A stretch of 34,606 nucleotides of DNA from an uncultured Pelagibacteraceae bacterium (GCA_902573585.1 CACGKH010000007.1:1-34606), one strand, 5' to 3'. Shown: positions 22,136 to 32,949, counted from the first letter of the stretch. Numbers and translations: made by a program. The notes: generated from the letters alone by a model not told the origin.

Positions 22136-24802
22136 ATGGCTCAGAAATCATTAAATCAAATAAGAGAAACGTTTTTAAAATATTTTGAGAAAAACGATCA
22201 TAAAATTGTAGAGTCTAGTAATCTTGTACCAAATAACGATCCAACATTAATGTTTGCTAACTCCGGAATGGTACAATTTAAAAATGTTTTTACTGGATTA
22301 GAAAAAAAAGATTATCAAAGAGCAACAACTTCACAAAAATGTGTAAGAGCTGGCGGAAAGCATAATGATTTAGAAAATGTTGGTTATACTCCAAGACACC
22401 ATACATTCTTTGAAATGTTAGGAAACTTCTCGTTCGGAGATTATTTTAAAGAAAAAGCAATACATTATGCATGGGATTTAATTACAAAAGATTTTGGTAT
22501 AGATAAAAATAGACTTTATGTAACAGTGTTTCATGAAGATGATGAAGCATTTAATTTTTGGAAGAAAATAGCAGGTCTAAGTGATGATAGAATAATCAAA
22601 ATTTCAACATCAGACAATTTTTGGTCTATGGGAGAAACAGGGCCTTGCGGACCTTGTTCAGAAATCTTTTATGATCACGGAGATCATTTAAAGGGTGGCT
22701 TGCCTGGAAGTACAGATGAAGATGGTGATAGGTTTATTGAAATTTGGAACCTAGTTTTTATGCAATATGAGCAAGTAACTAAAGATAAAAGAATAAATCT
22801 TCCAAAACCATCTGTCGATACAGGAATGGGTTTAGAAAGAATTGCTGCTCTACTACAAGGGACACATGACAATTATGAAACAGATCATTTTAAAAAGTTA
22901 ATTCAATCAACATCAGATATCGTTAAAAAGAAACCAGATCAAAAAAATCTTTCAAGTTTTAGAGTTATTGCGGATCACTTAAGAGCAAGTTCATTTTTGA
23001 TAGCTGAAGGAGTTTTACCATCAAATGAAGGGCGAGGATATGTTCTTAGAAGAATAATGAGAAGAGGTATGAGGCACTCTCATTTACTTGGATCTAAAGA
23101 ACCAGTTTTTTATAATTTATTTGAAACACTTAAAAACGAAATGTCAGGCAATTATCCAGAATTAAAAAGAGCTGAGTCTTTAATAAAAGAAACTCTAAGA
23201 ATGGAAGAAGAAAAATTTTTAGTTTTATTAGATAGAGGAATAAAAATTTTAAATGATGAAATATCAAAAATAGACAAAGTCCTTCCAGGAGACGTTGCTT
23301 TTAAATTATATGATACCTATGGTTTTCCATTAGATCTTACTGAAGATATTTTAAGAAATAAATCTTTATCTATTGATACCAAAAAATTTCAATCTTTAAT
23401 GAAAGAAAGTAGAGAGCTTGCAAAGAAAAATTGGAAAGGTTCTGGAGACGCAGCAGTTGAAGACATTTGGTTTGGAATAAGGGATAAATTAGGAGCTACA
23501 GAATTTTTAGGCTATGAAACAGATCAAGCGGAAGGAGTTGTCCTGTCTTTACTTAAAGATAACAAAGAAATTAAAGAATTAAAATCGAATGATGAAGGAA
23601 TGGTTATAACAAATCAAACACCTTTTTATGGAGAGTCAGGTGGTCAAGTTGGGGATGCTGGAGAAATGATTTCTGGAGATTTTAAATTTGAAGTCATTGA
23701 TGTTCAGAAAAAATTAGGAGATCTTTTTGTTCATTATGGAAAAGTAATTAGTGGTTCAATTAAATTGAATGAAAATGTTGAAATGAAAATAAATGTTAAA
23801 AGAAGAAATGATACAAGAGCGTATCACTCAGCTACTCATTTATTGCATGAGTCATTAAGAAGAGTTTTAGGTACCCATGTTACTCAGAAAGGTTCATTAG
23901 TAGAACCTAGTAGATTAAGATTTGATTTTAGTCATATGAAACCAATTTCAAATGAAGATGTTGAAAAAATAGAAACCTTTGTTAATTCAATGGTTGCCAA
24001 GAAAACAGACGTAAGAACAAGATTAATGACACCTGATGAAGCTGTTGAAAATGGTGCGTTAGCATTATTCGGTGAAAAATATGGTGAAGAGGTTAGAGTT
24101 CTTTCAATGGGTGATGATAATGGAAAGTATTTTTCTACAGAATTATGTGGTGGTACACACGTTAAAAATACTGGAGATATTGGTAAATTTAAAATAGTTG
24201 GCCAATCCTCAATAGCAGCAGGTGTAAGAAGGATTGAGGCTTTAAGAGATAAACAGTTAGATGATTTTTTGAAAAATAAAGAAAAATTATCAAATTTATC
24301 TTTAGAAAAAAATGATGAAGTAATTAAAAATTTATCTAGTCAGATAATTGATTTAGGTGGCAAACCAACTTTAGACCAATCAGATCAAAAATTGTTGATT
24401 AAAAATTTAGGTAAACAGCTTGATACTTTATTAGTTAAATCAATTCTTAGTGATAAAACAAAAAATAAAATAATTGATGAAGAAGTAAAAGGAATAAAAA
24501 TAAGATTTCAAAACGTTGAAGGTCTTCCACCAAAAGAATTAAGAAAATTAGTTGATGATGGTAAAAAAGAATTAGTTGAAGGAATAGTTGTTGTTTTTGC
24601 TAGTAAAGATGACAAGGTAGGAGTTGCTGTAGGTGTAACTAATAAATTAACTGAAAAATACGATGCAGTAAAATTTGTAAAAGTAAGCTCTGAAATTATC
24701 GGAGGTCAAGGTGGGGGAGGAAGGAAAGACTTTGCCCAAGCTGGTGGCCAGGATCAGAGTAAAATAAATGAAGCTTATGAAAGACTTAAATCTTTAATTT
24801 AA
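22136..24802 (+). CDS. alaS: alanyl-tRNA synthetase
   Basis: The 888-residue enzyme charges tRNA-Ala. The class II core opens with [14 protein letters not shown] and includes the motif region [31 protein letters not shown] and [13 protein letters not shown]. The editing domain has the zinc motif H-S-A-T-H with the distal CGGTH, and the C-terminal oligomerisation domain ends with [16 protein letters not shown]. All parts are intact at normal length. The recA-alaS order is common in alphaproteobacteria. The last 9 bp overlap icd tail-to-tail. Confidence 0.98.
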   Translation: MAQKSLNQIRETFLKYFEKNDHKIVESSNLVPNNDPTLMFANSGMVQFKNVFTGLEKKDYQRATTSQKCVRAGGKHNDLENVGYTPRHHTFFEMLGNFSFGDYFKEKAIHYAWDLITKDFGIDKNRLYVTVFHEDDEAFNFWKKIAGLSDDRIIKISTSDNFWSMGETGPCGPCSEIFYDHGDHLKGGLPGSTDEDGDRFIEIWNLVFMQYEQVTKDKRINLPKPSVDTGMGLERIAALLQGTHDNYETDHFKKLIQSTSDIVKKKPDQKNLSSFRVIADHLRASSFLIAEGVLPSNEGRGYVLRRIMRRGMRHSHLLGSKEPVFYNLFETLKNEMSGNYPELKRAESLIKETLRMEEEKFLVLLDRGIKILNDEISKIDKVLPGDVAFKLYDTYGFPLDLTEDILRNKSLSIDTKKFQSLMKESRELAKKNWKGSGDAAVEDIWFGIRDKLGATEFLGYETDQAEGVVLSLLKDNKEIKELKSNDEGMVITNQTPFYGESGGQVGDAGEMISGDFKFEVIDVQKKLGDLFVHYGKVISGSIKLNENVEMKINVKRRNDTRAYHSATHLLHESLRRVLGTHVTQKGSLVEPSRLRFDFSHMKPISNEDVEKIETFVNSMVAKKTDVRTRLMTPDEAVENGALALFGEKYGEEVRVLSMGDDNGKYFSTELCGGTHVKNTGDIGKFKIVGQSSIAAGVRRIEALRDKQLDDFLKNKEKLSNLSLEKNDEVIKNLSSQIIDLGGKPTLDQSDQKLLIKNLGKQLDTLLVKSILSDKTKNKIIDEEVKGIKIRFQNVEGLPPKELRKLVDDGKKELVEGIVVVFASKDDKVGVAVGVTNKLTEKYDAVKFVKVSSEIIGGQGGGGRKDFAQAGGQDQSKINEAYERLKSLI

Positions 24803-26008
24803 TTTTTTTTTTAGATTTTTATCTATTACATCTAAAAACTGATTGGTAGTTAGATATTTACTTGAAGGTCCAATTAATATTGCAAGATCTTTCGTCATAG
24901 ACCCAGACTCTACACATTCAATACAAACTTGTTCGATTGTATTAGCAAATTTGATAAGCTCTTGATTTCCATCCAATTTCCCTCTATGAGCCAAACCTCT
25001 TGTCCACGCAAATATTGATGCTATAGGATTTGTAGATGTTTCTTTACCCTCTTGATGCATTCTATAGTGTCTAGTCACAGTACCATGCGCAGCCTCTGCT
25101 TCCATCACCTTTCCATCAGGAGTTAATAACGTGCTAGTCATCAAGCCTAACGATCCATAACCTTGTGCCATAGTATCAGACTGAACATCACCATCATAAT
25201 TTTTACAAGCCCAAATATATTTTCCACTCCATTTCATTGCACATGCAACCATATCATCAATTAATCTATGTTCATAAGTGATGTTAGCCTCTTCAAATTT
25301 TTTTTTGAATTCATTATTAAAAACTTCCTCAAATATATCTTTAAATCTTCCATCATATTTTTTTAAGATAGTATTTTTAGTTGATAGATAAACAGGCCAT
25401 TTTTTAATTAGACCATAACTGAAACATGATCTTGCAAAATCTTCTATTGATTTATCTAAATTGTACATTGAAAGTGCAACCCCTGGGCCAGTAAAGTTAA
25501 ATACTTCATACTTAATTTCATCTTTTCCATCCTCTGAGGTCCATTTTATCTCCATTTTTCCTTTTCCAGGCACTTTAAAATCTGTTGCTCGGTATTGATC
25601 ACCGAATGCATGTCTTCCAATTACAACTGGATCAGACCAAGAAGGAACTAGCTTTGGAATATTAGAACAAATTATTGGTTCTCTGAACACTGTTCCTCCA
25701 ATAATATTTCTTATAGTTCCGTTAGGAGATCTCCACATTTTTTTTAAACCAAATTCTTCTACACGAGCTTCATCAGGTGTAATTGTTGCACACTTAATGC
25801 CTACACCAATTTTTTTAATAGCATTAGCTGAATCAATTGTAATTTTATCATCAGTATTATCTCGACTTTTCATTCCTAAATCGTAGTACTCTATGCCAAG
25901 ATCAAGGTAAGGAAGGATTAATTTATTTTTGATAAATTCCCAGATTATTCTGGTCATTTCATCACCATCTAACTCTACAATTGGGTTTTTTACGGTAATT
26001 TTGCTCAC
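24794..26008 (-). CDS. icd: NADP-dependent isocitrate dehydrogenase, homodimeric type
   Basis: The 404-residue protein belongs to the eukaryote-like dimeric isocitrate dehydrogenases found in alphaproteobacteria, with [17 protein letters not shown] at the N-terminus, the substrate loop [30 protein letters not shown], and [20 protein letters not shown]. It oxidises isocitrate to 2-oxoglutarate with NADPH production in the TCA cycle. The start codon is GTG at 26008. The 73 bp divergent gap to psd holds short AT-rich promoter-like words for both directions, such as TTGAAT (26028-26033) and TATTAA (26052-26057) for psd. Confidence 0.97.
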   Translation of the reverse strand: MSKITVKNPIVELDGDEMTRIIWEFIKNKLILPYLDLGIEYYDLGMKSRDNTDDKITIDSANAIKKIGVGIKCATITPDEARVEEFGLKKMWRSPNGTIRNIIGGTVFREPIICSNIPKLVPSWSDPVVIGRHAFGDQYRATDFKVPGKGKMEIKWTSEDGKDEIKYEVFNFTGPGVALSMYNLDKSIEDFARSCFSYGLIKKWPVYLSTKNTILKKYDGRFKDIFEEVFNNEFKKKFEEANITYEHRLIDDMVACAMKWSGKYIWACKNYDGDVQSDTMAQGYGSLGLMTSTLLTPDGKVMEAEAAHGTVTRHYRMHQEGKETSTNPIASIFAWTRGLAHRGKLDGNQELIKFANTIEQVCIECVESGSMTKDLAILIGPSSKYLTTNQFLDVIDKNLKKKLN

Positions 26009-26081
26009 TTATATTTTATCTTATTAATTGAATTTCGCGATTTTATATACATATTAATGGAAAATTATCAAATAGAAGAAT

Positions 26082-26729
26082 ATGTTTAGCAAGATATTTC
26101 CAAAAATTCACGTAGAGGGATATAAGTTTTTAGTAATAGCCGGAATAATTACTATAGTGTTTTATAGTTTTAGTGATTTTTTAGGTTTATTAGGTTTTGT
26201 TTTAACTGTTTGGGTTTATTATTTCTTTAGAGATCCTGAAAGAGTTATCATAGATAATGATAATTATCTTGTGAGCCCAGCAGATGGAGAAGTTATTAAA
26301 GTTGAAGATGTTGATGGACCAAAAGAGCTTGGCTTAGAAAATAAAAAATTTAAAAAAATTAGTATTTTTATGAATATTTTTGATTGTCACGTTAATAGAA
26401 CTCCTTGCGGTGGAAAGGTTGAGGAAATTTTATATAAACCTGGAAAATTTTTTAATGCCTCTCTTGATAAAGCAAGTGAAGATAATGAAAGAAATTATTT
26501 TAAGATTAAAGACTCTCATGACAATGATGTTATAATTGTACAGATTGCTGGTCTTGTTGCTCGAAGAATTGTTTGTGAGACAAACAAGGACCAAGAACTT
26601 AAACAAGGGGACAGAATTGGAATGATAAGATTTGGGAGTAGAGCAGACGTATATTACGAAAATTATGAACCTTTAGTTAAAGTTGGTCAGAAAGCTATTT
26701 CTGGTGAAACATTGTTAGCTAAAAAATAA
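26082..26729 (+). CDS. psd: phosphatidylserine decarboxylase, short (PSD-A) type
   Basis: The 215-residue proenzyme has an N-terminal membrane segment (about 14-46), then FFRDPER, the conserved SPADGEV and IFMNIFDCHVNRTPCGG, and the self-cleavage site G185-S186 in IRFGSR, where the Ser becomes the pyruvoyl cofactor. It turns phosphatidylserine into phosphatidylethanolamine at the inner membrane. The short form with G-S rather than LGST is the alphaproteobacterial/archaeal type. pssA, which makes its substrate, starts one base after its stop. It opens a run of eight close-packed genes reaching to panB. Confidence 0.95.
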   Translation: MFSKIFPKIHVEGYKFLVIAGIITIVFYSFSDFLGLLGFVLTVWVYYFFRDPERVIIDNDNYLVSPADGEVIKVEDVDGPKELGLENKKFKKISIFMNIFDCHVNRTPCGGKVEEILYKPGKFFNASLDKASEDNERNYFKIKDSHDNDVIIVQIAGLVARRIVCETNKDQELKQGDRIGMIRFGSRADVYYENYEPLVKVGQKAISGETLLAKK

Positions 26730-26730
26730 A

Positions 26731-27534
26731 ATGGAACAAAAAAAAAATAATTTTAAAATTGTTTCTGATAAAAAAGCAAGAATAATTTTACCAAATGCAA
26801 TTACATTAATTGGTGTTTGCATAGGCTTAACATCAATTAAATTTGCTATAGATGGAAAATTTGCAATAGCTATTATCGCAATATTATTTGCAGGCTTAAT
26901 GGATGCATTAGACGGAAGGATAGCTAGATTAATCAAAGGTACATCTAAGATGGGTAAAGAATTAGACTCTTTAGGAGATGTAATCAGTTTTGGGGTTGCA
27001 CCAGCACTTATAATGTATTTTTGGAATTTACAGTATCTAGATAAACTAGGTTGGTTTGTTTGTTTAACGTATGTGGTTTGTGTTGCTCTAAGACTTGCAA
27101 GATTTAACATCAGCTCCGAGGAAGAACCATCTTGGAAAGATAATTTTTTTGAGGGAATGCCGTCACCTGCAGGAGGAATCATTGTTTTACTTCCATTAAT
27201 ATTTAGTTTCAGTGGATTAGGAGAATTTTTTTTTAAGGTTGATTATGATATGTTAGTACCAATATTTTTTATTGTAGTTTCGATATTATTAATAAGTACA
27301 ATTCCTACATATTCATTTAAAAAGATAGTTATACCGAGAACTATGACGAAATTTTTATTATTCGGAATAGTTTTATTTTTTGGTGCATTGTTAGTTTATA
27401 CTTTTAAAGTTTTAGCTGTAAGTTCATTAATTTATCTTTGTTTAATTCCATTAAGTTATTTTCATTATAAAAAAATAAAAAAAGAAAAAAATATTACCTC
27501 AGATAAAGATGAAGGATTAGAAGATATATTATAG
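26731..27534 (+). CDS. pssA: CDP-diacylglycerol-serine O-phosphatidyltransferase
   Basis: The 267-residue polytopic membrane protein has the full CDP-alcohol phosphotransferase motif: D58, D61-G62, A65-R66, G75, D79 and D83. About six to eight hydrophobic helices follow the pattern of type II PssA. It joins serine to CDP-diacylglycerol, making phosphatidylserine for the psd product next to it. The C-terminal tail is lysine- and acid-rich. The gene for a glycosyltransferase starts at the base after its stop codon, an unusual lipid-gene companion. Confidence 0.93.
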   Translation: MEQKKNNFKIVSDKKARIILPNAITLIGVCIGLTSIKFAIDGKFAIAIIAILFAGLMDALDGRIARLIKGTSKMGKELDSLGDVISFGVAPALIMYFWNLQYLDKLGWFVCLTYVVCVALRLARFNISSEEEPSWKDNFFEGMPSPAGGIIVLLPLIFSFSGLGEFFFKVDYDMLVPIFFIVVSILLISTIPTYSFKKIVIPRTMTKFLLFGIVLFFGALLVYTFKVLAVSSLIYLCLIPLSYFHYKKIKKEKNITSDKDEGLEDIL

Positions 27535-28446
27535 ATGAAAAAAAATGTAATTGTCTCATTAGCTGATGCTAATTACTTTCCATTATTAGAAGAATTAATA
27601 GATTCTATTAAAAAATTTAAAGAAAGTGAAAATGTTGCAATCTGTATTTTAGATGCAGGATTAACTCAGGAACAAAAAGAAAAGTTATTAAATAAAGTAG
27701 ATGAGATTAAATTAGCTGAATGGGACATAGAAGTACCAGGTTATAAAGTTAGAGATAAAGAATGGCTAAAAAGTCAAGTCTCTAGAGCATTCTTACCAAA
27801 ATACTTTCCTGATTATGAAAAATACTTGTGGATAGATTGTGATGCGTGGGTAAATGATTGGAATTGTGTAGAATTATATTTTAAGGCATGTGATAATGGA
27901 AAACTTGGTATTACTCAAACAATTGGTCCAGGTTATAAAATAACTTCCAAAGTAAATTGGTTATTTGGAAAATTAGCAATTGTTAAATCACAAAATTTTA
28001 AACACGCAATAAAATCAAGAATTGGATACGCTGATGCTCGAAAACTTGCGTTCGCACCTCATATTAATATTGGAGTTTTTTCGTTAGAAAAAAACTCTAA
28101 AGGGTGGAGTGTTTGGCAAAAAAATCTATCAAAAACTTTAAAAGCTGGAAATATCTTTGGTTCGGAAGGTTTGGCAATAAATATGTCAGTATATATAGAC
28201 AATTTAGAAACAGAATATTTACCCTTAAATTGCAATTGGATAACAAGCAATTTACTCCCAAAATATGATGAAAAACAAAAAACATTCGTAGAACCTTATT
28301 TACCTAACTATAAAATAGGCATAATTCATCTTGCTGCAGGAATTTGGAAAGATGGTAAAGACATGAGGGTTGATAAAAGTGTTAAAATTGAAATTGAAGA
28401 TTTAAATAATAAAAAATTAATTAAAAGTTTAAGATTTAGCAATTAA
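27535..28446 (+). CDS. GT8-like glycosyltransferase
   Basis: The 303-residue protein has a GT-A fold with a metal/nucleotide-sugar motif D101-C-D103 in YLWIDCDAWV, and further features like those of family 8: LKSQVSRAFLPKYFPDYEKY before the motif, NIGVFSLEKNS after it, and a late IGIIHLAAGIW that fits the H-x-x-G type metal ligand. It lacks membrane helices and a signal, so it is cytoplasmic or peripheral. The acceptor is unknown. It starts directly after pssA and ends directly at rlmE, so it is part of the same transcript; a lipid or surface-glycan acceptor is an inference from position only. Confidence 0.75.
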   Translation: MKKNVIVSLADANYFPLLEELIDSIKKFKESENVAICILDAGLTQEQKEKLLNKVDEIKLAEWDIEVPGYKVRDKEWLKSQVSRAFLPKYFPDYEKYLWIDCDAWVNDWNCVELYFKACDNGKLGITQTIGPGYKITSKVNWLFGKLAIVKSQNFKHAIKSRIGYADARKLAFAPHINIGVFSLEKNSKGWSVWQKNLSKTLKAGNIFGSEGLAINMSVYIDNLETEYLPLNCNWITSNLLPKYDEKQKTFVEPYLPNYKIGIIHLAAGIWKDGKDMRVDKSVKIEIEDLNNKKLIKSLRFSN

Positions 28447-29058
28447 TTGAAAAAAAATAAAATTTCAAAAAATTGGGTTAACAAACAGAGAAGAGACACA
28501 TATGTGCGTCAGTCTAAAGTTGATGGATATAGAGCCAGATCAGCTTACAAATTAATTGAAATTAATGAAAAATTTAAAATTTTTAAAGGTGGAATGAATA
28601 TTATTGATATTGGGGCCGCTCCAGGTAGCTGGTCGCAATATGCATCTAAAGTAGTAAAAAGTGGTAAAATAATTTCAATTGATTTGAAAGAAATGTTGAA
28701 AATTCAAAATACTATTCAAATTAAAGGAGATTTTACAACTTTAGAAATTCAAAATCAGATTAAAAAGTGTCTTAATAAAAAACCAGACGTTGTTATGTCA
28801 GATATGGCAGTTAACACTACCGGGATTAAGAATATAGATTCAATTCAAACAGGAGAATTATGTAAAGAAGCTATGATTTTTTCAAAAGATGTAATTGCAA
28901 GTAAAGGTGTTTTTATTTCAAAAATATTTATGGGTGGTACATTTAATGAAATTGTCGCACTTGGAAAAAAAATTTTTAAAGAAGTTAAGGTTTTTAAACC
29001 TAAATCAAGTCGAAAAGACTCTAAGGAAAGTTTTATAATTTGTAAAATTCTTAGATAG
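28447..29058 (+). CDS. rlmE: 23S rRNA 2'-O-ribose methyltransferase RlmE (FtsJ/RrmJ)
   Basis: The 203-residue enzyme has the S-adenosylmethionine motif DIGAAPGSW (54-62) and the catalytic tetrad K35, D119 (VMSDMAVNTTG), K159 (ISKIFMGG) and E194 (SKESFIIC). It methylates the U2552 position of 23S rRNA in the late large subunit. The start is a TTG placed directly after the stop of the glycosyltransferase gene, giving the basic N-terminus LKKNKISKNW, as expected. It reads in the same run as lipid and GMP genes. The gap to guaB is 31 bp. Confidence 0.95.
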   Translation: MKKNKISKNWVNKQRRDTYVRQSKVDGYRARSAYKLIEINEKFKIFKGGMNIIDIGAAPGSWSQYASKVVKSGKIISIDLKEMLKIQNTIQIKGDFTTLEIQNQIKKCLNKKPDVVMSDMAVNTTGIKNIDSIQTGELCKEAMIFSKDVIASKGVFISKIFMGGTFNEIVALGKKIFKEVKVFKPKSSRKDSKESFIICKILR

Positions 29059-29089
29059 TCTCTTTAAATTTAAAAGGAATCGTATATAA

Positions 29090-30172
29090 ATGATCATGGT
29101 TCCTATTAAAGAAGCACTTACCTTTGATGATGTAACGTTAACACCAAAGTATTCTGAAATATTGCCCTCCGAAGTCGATACAAGTATAAAATTAACCGAA
29201 AGTTTAAAATTAAAGATTCCACTTCTATCTTCTGCAATGGATACTGTTACAGAAAGTAAAATGGCAATAGCAATAGCTAATGCTGGTGGAATAGGAATTA
29301 TTCACAGAAATCTTGATGTAGGAAAACAAATTTCAGAAATTAAAAAGGTTAAAAAAATGAAATTATTAGTAGGTGCTGCTGTAGGAGCTGGACCAAGTGA
29401 ATTTAAAAGAGCAGAGGCAATTTTAAAAGAGAATATAAATATTATTGTAGTAGATACTGCTCATGGCCATACCAAAAAAGTTTCGGAAATAATTAAATTT
29501 ATAAAAAAGAAAAAAAATAAAAAAACTGCATTATGTGCAGGTAATATAGCAACACCTGAAGCAGCTAAATTTTTACTCAAATTAGGAGTGGATATTATTA
29601 AAGTTGGAATAGGACCAGGTTCTATTTGTACAACAAGACTTGTAGCAGGAATTGGTGTGCCACAACTTAGTGCAATTTTGAACGTAAGAAATGGAATTAA
29701 AAAAAAAAATGTAAAAATTATTTCGGATGGAGGTATAAAATACTCTGGAGATTTAGCAAAAGCTTTCGCAGCCGGAGCTGACGCTGTAATGATAGGATCA
29801 TTGTTTGCAGGTACTGATGAAACCCCAGGAAAATTAATTAAAAGAAATGGAAAACTTTTTAAGAGTTTCAGAGGAATGGGTTCTGTTGGTGCTATGAATA
29901 AGGGATCGGCAGATAGATACTTTCAGTCAAAACAAAAAGATACATCTAAATATGTTCCTGAAGGTGTAGAAGGGTTTGCTAAATATAAAGGGAAAGTAAG
30001 TGATATAATTTATAAATTAATTGGTGGCCTTAGGTCCTCAATGGGATATCTTGGTTCTAAACAAATAAAAAACTTAAGGGATAAACCAAAATTCGTTAAA
30101 ATAACTAAAGCAGGATTTTATGAAAGTATGGTCCACAACGTTGATATAATTAAGAGCGATAATAAATACTAA
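29090..30172 (+). CDS. guaB: IMP dehydrogenase lacking the CBS domains
   Basis: The 360-residue protein is an IMP dehydrogenase with catalytic C180 in GIGPGSICTTR, the N-terminal ALTFDDVTLTPKYSEILP, SSAMDTVTES and the mobile flap R-G-M-G-S with DRYFQ and KYVPEGVEG. The roughly 125-residue pair of CBS domains that regulates usual enzymes is absent: the barrel runs straight from HRNLDVGKQISEIK (72-85) to KLLVGAAVG (91-99). GMP reductase also lacks CBS domains, but the flap, the N-terminus and the neighbouring guaA fit GuaB. It makes XMP, the substrate of GuaA. A second Met (29096) is a possible start. The stop overlaps the ATG of the TPR gene by one base. Confidence 0.93.
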   Translation: MIMVPIKEALTFDDVTLTPKYSEILPSEVDTSIKLTESLKLKIPLLSSAMDTVTESKMAIAIANAGGIGIIHRNLDVGKQISEIKKVKKMKLLVGAAVGAGPSEFKRAEAILKENINIIVVDTAHGHTKKVSEIIKFIKKKKNKKTALCAGNIATPEAAKFLLKLGVDIIKVGIGPGSICTTRLVAGIGVPQLSAILNVRNGIKKKNVKIISDGGIKYSGDLAKAFAAGADAVMIGSLFAGTDETPGKLIKRNGKLFKSFRGMGSVGAMNKGSADRYFQSKQKDTSKYVPEGVEGFAKYKGKVSDIIYKLIGGLRSSMGYLGSKQIKNLRDKPKFVKITKAGFYESMVHNVDIIKSDNKY

Positions 30173-30612
30173 TGAAAAAAATACTTAATTTTATCTTCTT
30201 TTTTTACCTGATATTAGGTGTTTCTAATAATGTGTTAGGTAATGATAATTTTTTCAATAAAGGTTTAGAATTATATAAAAATAAAAAATATAACGATGCA
30301 CGTTTTATGTTTGAAAGAAGCATTGTTTTTAATCCAAAAAACTCAAATTCATACTTGTACCTTGCAAAAATTTATAATGTTGAGGAAGATAAAAAAAAAG
30401 AGGAAAAAAATTTAGAAACCACATTATTAATTGAACCTGATAATGAAGAGGCAATATTAATGTCTATGAAGATAGCCTTAGAAAAATCAAATTATTCAAA
30501 AGTAAAAGATTTATCAAAAACTTTTACTAAAGTTTGTGAAAAATTATGTAAAGAGAATAAAATTATTTTAGAGACTCTAGAAAATATAGAGCCAAAAAAT
30601 AATGAGTCTTAA
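30172..30612 (+). CDS. small exported TPR-repeat protein
   Basis: The 146-residue protein has a hydrophobic signal sequence (about 1-23, ending VLG) and then two to three tetratricopeptide-like helix pairs: [24 protein letters not shown] fits the TPR pattern (shown here only by its parts [13 protein letters not shown] and [15 protein letters not shown]), with a second near [16 protein letters not shown]. TPRs bind partner proteins; none can be named. It overlaps guaB by 1 bp and guaA by 11 bp, so its translation is linked with GMP synthesis genes, yet it should be in the periplasm. Cys residues in the C-terminal part (VCEKLC) might form a disulfide. Confidence 0.75.
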   Translation: MKKILNFIFFFYLILGVSNNVLGNDNFFNKGLELYKNKKYNDARFMFERSIVFNPKNSNSYLYLAKIYNVEEDKKKEEKNLETTLLIEPDNEEAILMSMKIALEKSNYSKVKDLSKTFTKVCEKLCKENKIILETLENIEPKNNES

Positions 30613-32164
30613 TATTAAATTAAATAAAATCTTAATTATAGATTTTGGATCCCAATTTACTCAGCTTATAGCAAGAAGGATAAGAGAACTAGGTGTCTTT
30701 TCTGAGATAGTAAGTCACAAAAAAATTAGAAATAAAGATATTGATGATTCAATCAAAGGAATAATCTTGTCTGGTGGTCCTTTAAATGTTTATGAAATAA
30801 ACAAATATTCATTTGATAAAAATATAATTAAAAATGGAATACCAGTACTGGGTATTTGCTTTGGCCATCAAATTCTTTCAAAACTAAATGGTGGAAAAGT
30901 AAAACAATCCAAGCATAGAGAATTTGGTCTAGCAAATATTTTTAGAAGAAAAGATAGTTTTTTAATCAAAGGTCTTTTTAATAATAAAAAATTAATAAAA
31001 GTTTGGATGAGTCATGCAGACCAGGTTTCAAAGTTACCAAAAAATTTTGACGTTATTGCTTCTAGCAAGAATTCAAAGTTTGCTATAGTTGAGGATAAAT
31101 CTAAAAAATTTTATGGAGTTCAGTTTCATCCAGAGGTAACGCATACTGAAAAAGGAAAAAAACTTATTAAGAATTTTATTTTTTTAATTTGTCGAGTTAG
31201 GAGAAATTGGTCTTCAAAAGATCAAAAAAATAAATTAATTAAGGATGTTAAGCTTCAAGTAGAAAATAATAAAGTTATATGCGCTCTTTCAGGCGGGGTT
31301 GATAGTAGTGTTGTTGCTCAATTGTTGAATAAAGCTATTGGCAAAAAACTGTATTGTATTTTTGTAAACACAGGTCTTCTTAGAAAAAATGAGGAAAAAC
31401 AAGTTATTGAAACGTTTAAAAAAAGATTAAAGATTAATTTAATTTATGTAAATGCTGAAAAGGAGTTTATCAAAAAATTAACAAATGTTTCAGATCCAGA
31501 AAAAAAAAGAAAAATAATAGGAAATTTGTTTATTAAAATTTTTGAACGTTATGCAAAAAAAATTAAAAATGTTAAATTTTTAGCCCAAGGAACACTTTAT
31601 CCAGATTTAATAGAAAGCAAATCTGTAACTGGCAGCCAAACATCAAAAATCAAATCTCATCATAATGTTGGGGGTTTACCAAAAAAAATGAAACTTGAAC
31701 TTGTTGAGCCACTAAAATTTTTATTTAAAGATGAGGTAAGAAAATTAGGATTAGAATTAAATTTAAGTAAAGAAATTATTTCTAGACACCCTTTTCCAGG
31801 CCCAGGTTTAGCAATTAGAATGCCAGGCATAATTACAAAAGAAAAAATAAATATTCTTAAAGAAGCAGACCATTATTTTATTCAGGCATTGAAAGAATAT
31901 GGGCTTTATCATAAAATCTGGCAAGCTTATGCTGCTTTACTTCCTGTAAAAACTGTTGGTGTAATGGGAGATAATCGAACTTATGAATACTTATGTTTAC
32001 TAAGAGCAATAACCTCTGAGGATGGTATGACTGCAGATTTTTATGAATTTAGAAAATCATTTATACAAGAAATTTCAAATAAAATTGTAAATAGCATTAG
32101 AGGCATTAATAGAGTAGTTTATGATGTAACTTCTAAACCTCCTAGCACAATTGAGTTAGAATAA
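30602..32164 (+). CDS. guaA: GMP synthase (glutamine-hydrolysing)
   Basis: The 520-residue enzyme has a class I glutamine amidotransferase domain with nucleophile C86 in GICFGHQ and H176, E178 in QFHPEV, then the PP-loop ATP-pyrophosphatase SGGVDSS (230-236) and the C-terminal dimerisation domain ending KPPSTIELE. It aminates XMP to GMP. Length is normal. It lies behind guaB and the TPR gene. The panB ATG directly follows its stop codon. Confidence 0.98.
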   Translation: MSLNIKLNKILIIDFGSQFTQLIARRIRELGVFSEIVSHKKIRNKDIDDSIKGIILSGGPLNVYEINKYSFDKNIIKNGIPVLGICFGHQILSKLNGGKVKQSKHREFGLANIFRRKDSFLIKGLFNNKKLIKVWMSHADQVSKLPKNFDVIASSKNSKFAIVEDKSKKFYGVQFHPEVTHTEKGKKLIKNFIFLICRVRRNWSSKDQKNKLIKDVKLQVENNKVICALSGGVDSSVVAQLLNKAIGKKLYCIFVNTGLLRKNEEKQVIETFKKRLKINLIYVNAEKEFIKKLTNVSDPEKKRKIIGNLFIKIFERYAKKIKNVKFLAQGTLYPDLIESKSVTGSQTSKIKSHHNVGGLPKKMKLELVEPLKFLFKDEVRKLGLELNLSKEIISRHPFPGPGLAIRMPGIITKEKINILKEADHYFIQALKEYGLYHKIWQAYAALLPVKTVGVMGDNRTYEYLCLLRAITSEDGMTADFYEFRKSFIQEISNKIVNSIRGINRVVYDVTSKPPSTIELE

Positions 32165-32944
32165 ATGAACAAAAAAATAGAAAAGATTATTAAAAAAAAA
32201 AATAAATCTAAAATCATTTGTTTAACAGCCTATTCAAAAAATATTGCATTAATTTTAGATAAGCATTGTGATTTAGTGCTGGTTGGGGACTCACTTGGTT
32301 CAGTTCTTTACAATTACAAATCTACAAGAGAAGTAACTTTAGAAACTATGATTAATCATTCAAAAAGCGTGAGACTTGGCGTTAAGAAGTCAATAATGGT
32401 AGTTGATATGCCTTACAATACTTATCGAAATCCAAGAGAGGCTCTTAGAAATGTAAAACTGGTGATGAAAAAAACTAAGTGTGATGGTGTTAAGCTTGAA
32501 GGCGGCAAAAAGATAGTTTCAATAGTAAAGATTTTAACTAAAAACAAAATACCTGTAATGGGTCATGTAGGTATTTTGCCTCAAACAGATAAAAAATTTA
32601 CTTTTAAAGGAAAGAGACTTAAAGAAAGTGAAAAAATTTTAAATGATACAAAACTTCTTGAAAAAGCAGGGGTTTTTTCAATTGTATTAGAGTGTGTCGA
32701 AACAAAATTGTCAAAAAAAATCACTGATCAAATTAAAATTCCAACAATTGGAATAGGGTCTTCAGCAAATTGTGATGGTCAAGTATTAGTCATTGATGAT
32801 TTAATTGGTATGAGTGGTAGCAAACTAAAATTTGTAAAAAAATATGCTGATGTTAAAAAAGTTATTAACAGTGCAGTTAAAAATTACAAATTAGAAGTGC
32901 TTAAAAAACAATTTCCTCAAGCTAAGCATTCTTTTAAAATGTAA
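32165..32944 (+). CDS. panB: 3-methyl-2-oxobutanoate hydroxymethyltransferase
   Basis: The 259-residue protein has the PanB barrel landmarks: LTAYSKNIALILDKH, VGDSLGSVLYNYKSTREVTL with metal-binding Asp, VDMPYNTY, VKLEGG, GHVGILPQ and IPTIGIGSSANCDGQVLVIDDLIG. It transfers a hydroxymethyl group from methylene-tetrahydrofolate to ketoisovalerate, the first committed step of pantothenate synthesis. panC and panD are not in the window. It closes the psd-to-panB run and meets the aldehyde dehydrogenase gene tail-to-tail with a 5 bp gap; no terminator is seen there. Confidence 0.96.
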   Translation: MNKKIEKIIKKKNKSKIICLTAYSKNIALILDKHCDLVLVGDSLGSVLYNYKSTREVTLETMINHSKSVRLGVKKSIMVVDMPYNTYRNPREALRNVKLVMKKTKCDGVKLEGGKKIVSIVKILTKNKIPVMGHVGILPQTDKKFTFKGKRLKESEKILNDTKLLEKAGVFSIVLECVETKLSKKITDQIKIPTIGIGSSANCDGQVLVIDDLIGMSGSKLKFVKKYADVKKVINSAVKNYKLEVLKKQFPQAKHSFKM

Positions 32945-32949
32945 ATTTA

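Noticed and set aside
29090-30172. GMP reductase (GuaC) because CBS domains are missing
   Set aside because: The N-terminus, the flap with R-Y and K-Y-V-P-E-G-V-E-G, and linkage to guaA fit IMP dehydrogenase.
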